From contig CP016269.1 of assembly GCA_001880285.1 (NCBI GenBank), forward strand, positions 2,552,501 through 2,616,500: a stretch of 64,000 bases of DNA. Direction: 5' to 3'. Below the pieces are notes generated by a model that saw only the letters and a list, made by a program, of their open reading frames with translations, was not told where the DNA came from and ran no database searches. This document shows positions 61,463 to 64,000 of the stretch, piece by piece (the stretch's first letter is position 1; each line of letters begins with the position of its first letter). The position numbers and the translations under genes are program-made. The stretch comes from Flavobacteriaceae bacterium UJ101. GTDB lineage: Bacteria > Bacteroidota > Bacteroidia > Flavobacteriales > UJ101.

Positions 61463-62071
61463 ATGAGGAATATTTCAATTATTTTTTTGATCATTTTTAC
61501 AATGATCTCTTGTCAAAAAGAAATGAAAAAAGATGCTACTTTAGGTGCTAAGAATTTTCAAAGTGATTTGATTGCGTTTTATAATAGTGATCAATCTCCT
61601 ATAAAGATAGAAAATAGAAAAGATTTTAAAGGACTCACTTTTTTTCCTGTAGATAAAAAATATCAAGTCGAAGTAAATTTTACTAAAATTCAAGATGGAA
61701 AAGTATTAGAATTTCAAACATCATCAGGTAAGATTAAAAAATATGTGAGATATGGGAAAATAGCCTTTGAGTTTGATGGAAAAACCAATGAATTAACACT
61801 TTTTCAAAAATCACCTGTTGATTCAGATCATCCGAATCATTTATTTCTTCCTTTTAATGATAGAACTAATGGGGTGTCCTCATATGGAGGAGGGAGATAT
61901 ATTGATTTGAATTTGGATGATATAAAGGATAAATTCTTAATTGATTTTAATAAGACATATAATCCTTATTGTGCATATGAAGATGGTTACTCTTGTCCTA
62001 TTCCCCCTAGCGAAAATAGATTGGATATTGGAGTTGAAGCAGGAGTATCGTATTTAGAAGAAGAGCATTAA
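61463..62071 (+). CDS. DUF1684 domain lipoprotein
   Basis: A 202-residue protein; lipoprotein signal ending TMISCQKE (Cys ~17). The diagnostic DUF1684 block is YNPYCAYEDGYSCPIPP followed by ENRLDIGVEAG near the C-terminus; LFLPFNDRTNGVSSYGGGRY is also conserved. Three cysteines lie in the signature region. Function unknown. TatD starts 5 bp after its stop, so they form an operon with TcdA. Confidence 0.92.
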   Translation: MRNISIIFLIIFTMISCQKEMKKDATLGAKNFQSDLIAFYNSDQSPIKIENRKDFKGLTFFPVDKKYQVEVNFTKIQDGKVLEFQTSSGKIKKYVRYGKIAFEFDGKTNELTLFQKSPVDSDHPNHLFLPFNDRTNGVSSYGGGRYIDLNLDDIKDKFLIDFNKTYNPYCAYEDGYSCPIPPSENRLDIGVEAGVSYLEEEH

Positions 62072-62076
62072 ATTAG

Positions 62077-62712
62077 ATGTATACAAATATTCATACACAT
62101 CATTATTATGGTGAGGGTTTGGAAATATTAAATACCTATCCAAATGATTTTATTGAACCAGAATCTTATTTTTCTATAGGAATCCATCCTTGGTATATAA
62201 AAGAAGAAAATATCGATAAAGAGTTGTCAATATTAGAAGAAGTGATAAAAAAAAGTAATTGTGTTGCTATTGGGGAGTGTGGTTTGGATAAAAACTCAAA
62301 AGTTGAATTTTCTTTACAAAAAGAAGTTTTTTTGAAACAACTTGAGCTAGCTGAAAAATATTCAAAACCTGTAATCATCCATTGTGTGAAAGCTTTTGGA
62401 GAATTGATTTCAATATGCAAACCTTTTCATCATATCCCTTTAATTATTCATGGATATAACAAAAAACAGTTTTTAGGAGAACAATTAATAAAAGAAGGAT
62501 TTTTTCTGTCTTTAGGAGCACATTTTCAAGAAAAAGAAGAATTGAAAAACATATTAAAAATACATTTCAATAAAATATTTTTTGAAACAGATGATAAAGA
62601 AGTTTCGATTGAAAATATCTTCAAGGAAGCTGCGATTGTTTTATCAAAAAATAGCAATGAAATAAAAGAAGAACAATTTAGTAAAGTAAAAGAAATTTTT
62701 AATGTCAGATAA
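62077..62712 (+). CDS. TatD-family metal-dependent hydrolase
   Basis: A 211-residue TIM-barrel hydrolase, shorter than canonical TatD (~260). Metal-site HTHHYY near the N-terminus (H-x-H), catalytic-region IGECGLDK, IHCVKAFGE and FETDD. TatD proteins are 3'-5' DNA exonucleases. The 3' end overlaps TcdA by 11 bp. Confidence 0.9.
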   Translation: MYTNIHTHHYYGEGLEILNTYPNDFIEPESYFSIGIHPWYIKEENIDKELSILEEVIKKSNCVAIGECGLDKNSKVEFSLQKEVFLKQLELAEKYSKPVIIHCVKAFGELISICKPFHHIPLIIHGYNKKQFLGEQLIKEGFFLSLGAHFQEKEELKNILKIHFNKIFFETDDKEVSIENIFKEAAIVLSKNSNEIKEEQFSKVKEIFNVR

Positions 62713-63424
62713 TTGGTTAGAAAGAACAACATTGTTACTTACTCAAGAAAAATTGAATGATTTAAAAAATGCAAATGTTTTAATTGTGGGCTTAGGAGGA
62801 GTAGGGTCATTTGCAGCCGAATTTGTTGTTCGATCGGGTATTGGGAATTTAACAATAGTAGATGGTGATACAATAGATACGACAAATCGTAATCGTCAAT
62901 TACCAGCATTGATTTCAACTATTGGAAAATCAAAGGTAGAGGTAGTAGGCAATCGTTTAAAAGATATTAATGCTGAATTGAACTTAACGAAAATTAATGA
63001 ATTTCTTACTTCCGGTAGGATGAAAGAAGTAGTGTTGTCTCAAGAATATGATTATATAATGGATTGCATTGATAGTGTTTCTCCCAAAGTAGATTTAATT
63101 GAAATAGCTAAAAGACATAAAATTAAGATAGTTTCTTCAATGGGAGCTGGAGGGAAAATGGATCCTTCTCAAGTTAAAATCAGAGATTTATCTAAAACAA
63201 AAGATTGCCCTTTAGCTAAAAATATAAGAAAACGTCTTAAAAAACGTAAAGTTGATAAAGGAGTTCGCTGTGTATTTTCAACAGAACTAGTTAGAGAAGA
63301 GAGTTTATGTTTAACAGATGGATCAAATTTCAAACAATCATATTACGGAACCAATAGTTATATGCCTGCTTTATTTGGTTTATATGCTGCTTCTGAGGTG
63401 ATTAGGAAATTGAGTAAATCTTAA
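62702..63424 (+). CDS. tcdA: tRNA threonylcarbamoyladenosine dehydratase (ThiF/E1-like)
   Basis: Catalyses ATP-dependent cyclisation of t6A to ct6A at tRNA position 37. The 240-residue E1-like protein shows nucleotide-binding VLIVGLGGVGSFAAE, VDGDTIDTTNRNRQ, MDCIDSVSPK, SSMGAGGKMDPSQ and DCPLAKNIRKRLKKR, all typical of TcdA/YgdL. The start overlaps tatD by 11 bp. A strong terminator follows. Confidence 0.94.
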   Translation: MSDNWLERTTLLLTQEKLNDLKNANVLIVGLGGVGSFAAEFVVRSGIGNLTIVDGDTIDTTNRNRQLPALISTIGKSKVEVVGNRLKDINAELNLTKINEFLTSGRMKEVVLSQEYDYIMDCIDSVSPKVDLIEIAKRHKIKIVSSMGAGGKMDPSQVKIRDLSKTKDCPLAKNIRKRLKKRKVDKGVRCVFSTELVREESLCLTDGSNFKQSYYGTNSYMPALFGLYAASEVIRKLSKS

Positions 63425-63430
63425 AAACTA

Positions 63431-63461
63431 AAAAAGTCCCGAACATTATTCGGGACTTTTT
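63431..63461. terminator. Rho-independent terminator
   Basis: AAAAAGTCCCGAA (63431-63443) pairs perfectly with TTCGGGACTTTTT (63449-63461), loop 5 bases; bidirectional between tcdA and the DUF3332 gene. Confidence 0.95.
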
Positions 63462-63479
63462 TAGTTAATTGTATGATAA

Positions 63480-64000
63480 TTATTTAGCAACAGCTAAATT
63501 ATTTGCATAAACAAATGTGTTAATCATAGCAATACCTGTTTCTTTATCTGTATTGGCATCAATTTTAATTGCTTCACCTTGTGGTGTGTAAACATAAATA
63601 AATCCATCTTTATAAGAAGAAAGTTTTACTTTTTCACCTTGAGGAGTTACAGCATTCCAAGATTGATCTTCTTCTTGGTATACTAATTCCATTTTTTCCC
63701 CCTTGTTTTCTCCTTTTAGAACTTCTATAGCAAATTTGTTTTTAGTGGCAGTGATCTCGTATTTCTTACCATTTTTACGAACAATTTGCTTTTCTATTTC
63801 CCCTTCGTTCATTCCGATAGGATTTGAACCTGTCCAAAATTCAATAGGGTTGAAGATAAATAAATCTCCTAAAGCAAAAACACCGTATACAGGAATGATA
63901 TTTAATCCCCAGAATATAAGGTTATCTACAAATTTGCTATTTGTTAACCCGTCGTTCCAATCTCTTAATCCGTTAAAAGCGTTGAAAGACCCTAAGCAGC
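63480..64000 (-). CDS. DUF3332 lipoprotein (partial, runs off right edge)
   Basis: The frame is open from the window edge, so the ATG at 63812 is internal. Visible from residue CLGSFNAFNGLRDWND, where the Cys is very probably the lipobox cysteine; the signal peptide lies beyond 64000. GLNIIPVYGVFALGDLF and IEFWTGSNPI are DUF3332 hallmarks. The C-terminal ~105 residues (KQIVRKNGKKYEITATK, IDANTDKETGIAMINTF) form a beta-rich tail. Function unknown; likely an envelope lipoprotein. Confidence 0.9.
   Translation of the reverse strand, partial: CLGSFNAFNGLRDWNDGLTNSKFVDNLIFWGLNIIPVYGVFALGDLFIFNPIEFWTGSNPIGMNEGEIEKQIVRKNGKKYEITATKNKFAIEVLKGENKGEKMELVYQEEDQSWNAVTPQGEKVKLSSYKDGFIYVYTPQGEAIKIDANTDKETGIAMINTFVYANNLAVAK

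Noticed and set aside
1-64000. CRISPR array, rRNA or tRNA genes
   Set aside because: I read the intergenic regions and saw no regular 25-40 bp spaced repeats, tRNA T-loops or rRNA signatures.

Overview
The window is about 64 kb of AT-rich chromosome from a member of the Bacteroidota, most likely a flavobacterium (order Flavobacteriales). This rests on: gene content typical of that group (BshA for bacillithiol, Mpl, LpxK and hence a Gram-negative envelope, a MoxR/DUF58 block, secreted proteins opening with a VGIG-type module, DUF4212 plus symporter pairs); Bacteroidota-style promoters with a TAnnTTTG -7 box close to starts; and AT-rich leaders without strong Shine-Dalgarno sequences. I found no rRNA, tRNA, CRISPR array, prophage or intact insertion sequence. 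Nearly all of the sequence is accounted for by 68 protein genes, two of them cut by the window edges.

Layout. 1-2.0 kb: an ACT-like protein (cut at the left edge) divergent from aspartate kinase. 2.1-6.7 kb: a cassette-like run of six unrelated single genes on the + strand, with degenerate related spacers in three of the gaps; this is the clearest accessory region. 6.8-15.9 kb: an acetate block on the - strand (zinc-ribbon/HTH protein related to IS1 InsA, porin, DUF4212 subunit, Na+/acetate-type symporter, small membrane protein, symporter-fused histidine kinase, response regulator, acetyl-CoA synthetase). 16.0-19.5 kb: a GH3/beta-lactamase-fold fusion enzyme. 19.5-19.6 kb: three 22-bp iteron-like repeats. 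19.7-23.1 kb: a compact six-gene - strand operon (thioredoxin-like, DUF2024, MarR with four C-terminal cysteines, YggS, glutamine amidotransferase, small AAA ATPase), divergent from bshA and a long-chain acyl-CoA ligase (23.3-26.1 kb). 26.2-29.7 kb: a large secreted Asp-box/PKD/LamG-like protein. 29.7-30.2 kb: an AT-rich gap with a degenerate 160-bp direct duplication. 30.2-36.4 kb: DUF58, MoxR, DUF4350, a membrane protein and SpoIIM, divergent from an RDD protein. 36.5-38.6 kb: TRIC channel, NUDIX, acyltransferase. 38.7-39.9 kb: first VGIG-type surface protein. 40.2-44.2 kb: Mpl, pentapeptide protein, OsmC, unknown protein, ApbE, unknown protein. 44.2-46.1 kb: TPM/TPM/LemA. 46.3-49.0 kb: ribH and a TPR protein divergent from recF and a DUF721 gene. 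49.0-55.2 kb: glutathione peroxidase, GNAT, DUF6495, a coiled-coil protein with a degenerate zinc ribbon, Nif3, alpha-amylase, lpxK. 55.2-57.3 kb: MscS channel plus an ATPase with a broken P-loop. 57.4-59.2 kb: two more VGIG-type proteins. 59.3-64 kb: small exported proteins, deoxynucleoside kinase, DUF4197, DUF1684, TatD, TcdA and a DUF3332 lipoprotein cut at the right edge.

How the parts fit. The acetate block looks like one regulon: outer-membrane uptake, inner-membrane symport, activation to acetyl-CoA, and a two-component system whose sensor is itself built on a symporter fold. The thioredoxin/DUF2024/MarR operon beside bshA suggests a thiol-redox response, which is an inference. GH3 and Mpl are both consistent with peptidoglycan recycling. 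The least explained parts are the cassette-like array, the 22-bp iterons between convergent genes, the Cys-rich MarR operon, and the P-loop-defective ATPase paired with MscS.
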